The translations under genes and the position numbers were made by a program. A DNA stretch of 64,000 nucleotides, taken from NCBI GenBank assembly GCA_025738555.1, contig JAOVFP010000002.1, positions 3,782,001-3,846,000 on the forward strand. Reading direction: 5' to 3'. This DNA is from Cyathus striatus (lineage: Eukaryota > Basidiomycota > Agaricomycetes > Agaricales > Nidulariaceae). Position 1 is the first letter of the stretch, and the number at the start of each line of letters is the position of its first letter. The notes beneath the pieces were generated by a model that was given only the letters and a program-made list of their open reading frames with translations, was not told the DNA's origin and made no database searches. Shown here piece after piece: positions 63,759-64,000 of the stretch.

Positions 63759-64000
63759 ATGTCTGAAGCCCAAGCCGCCCCTGTCACCGAAAACGGCGTG
63801 CCTCCCGTGACGCAAGAGAAGCCTGAAGAACCTGGCTACAAGGTCTGCCCTCTCTCTCTCTCTCACCTCTTCTATTTCTCATCTTCCTCTTCCACCAGGC
63901 TTTTGTCGGAACCTTGCGTACAGTACCACGGATGAAGGGCTGACGGCGTTCTTTGTGCAGTTCCAGAGCGATATGTACGTGGCAGGCCCACGTTGCACAG
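63759..64000 (+). CDS. RNA-recognition-motif protein, 5' end only, with one apparent one-base frameshift
   Basis: The start at 63759 gives MSEAQAAPVTENGVPPVTQE and KPEEPGYK, then an intron (GTCTGC...CACCAG). Exon 2 should read AFVGNLAYSTTDEGLTAFFV, the RNP2 end of an RRM, followed by QFQSDM and a new donor GTACGT. As given, GTCGGAACCTTGCG at 63906-63919 lacks one A (needs GGAAACC), which puts a stop soon after. The gene leaves the right edge of the window. Small agaricomycete RNA-binding proteins with this opening are common; the RNA target is unknown. Confidence 0.75.

Noticed and set aside
1..64000. tRNA, rRNA and CRISPR arrays
   Set aside because: No T-loop-like GTTCGAATC context with a cloverleaf, no rRNA stretch and no spaced direct-repeat array was found on either strand by eye.

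Overview
The window is nuclear DNA of a filamentous basidiomycete, most likely an agaricomycete. Genes are dense and cut by many 45-60 nt GT-AG introns, both strands are coding, and several proteins are of basidiomycete type (a DUF6593 protein, a DUF3445 oxidase-like protein, a small basic protein with three exons). There is no operon structure. The wood- and polysaccharide-degrading repertoire (GH35, GH3, GH125, GH128) fits a saprotrophic fungus.

Layout. 1-510: 5' end of a hexokinase gene leaving the left edge. 2277-12627: a secreted GH35 beta-galactosidase carrying an intact 6.2 kb non-LTR retrotransposon (4714-10926; gag-like ORF1, then APE-RT-RNase H ORF2, poly-A tail, 13-bp target-site duplication) exactly at an intron's 5' splice site. 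12755-18464: ATP synthase subunit d, a decayed MFS transporter and a GH3 beta-xylosidase. 20234-25442: an ATF/CREB-type bZIP factor and a DUF3445 membrane-anchored protein. 26339-31909: a small basic protein gene, a 94-bp hairpin, a broken DIRS/Ngaro-like tyrosine-recombinase retrotransposon and a 5'-truncated second LINE, together forming a transposon island. 31971-46796: housekeeping genes (Rab escort protein, nucleolin-like protein, Ric8, Mediator 10, isopropylmalate isomerase) mixed with three unrecognised genes. 47459-57621: GH125 mannosidase, an Inn1/Fic1-like cytokinesis protein, a small membrane protein, an M28 aminopeptidase and mitochondrial uL11m; the last two diverge from a 1 kb inverted-repeat region. 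58744-64000: a DUF6593 protein, an AhpD-like protein, a GH128 glucanase and the start of an RRM protein.

At least nine single-base contractions in short homopolymers break otherwise well conserved reading frames in eight genes, including ones expected to be essential. This pattern points to long-read assembly errors more than to real pseudogenes, so the GH35, GH3, bZIP, REP, nucleolin-like, Ric8, LEU1 and RRM genes should be read as probably intact. The transporter at 14171-15891 and the DIRS-like element carry much heavier damage and look truly dead.
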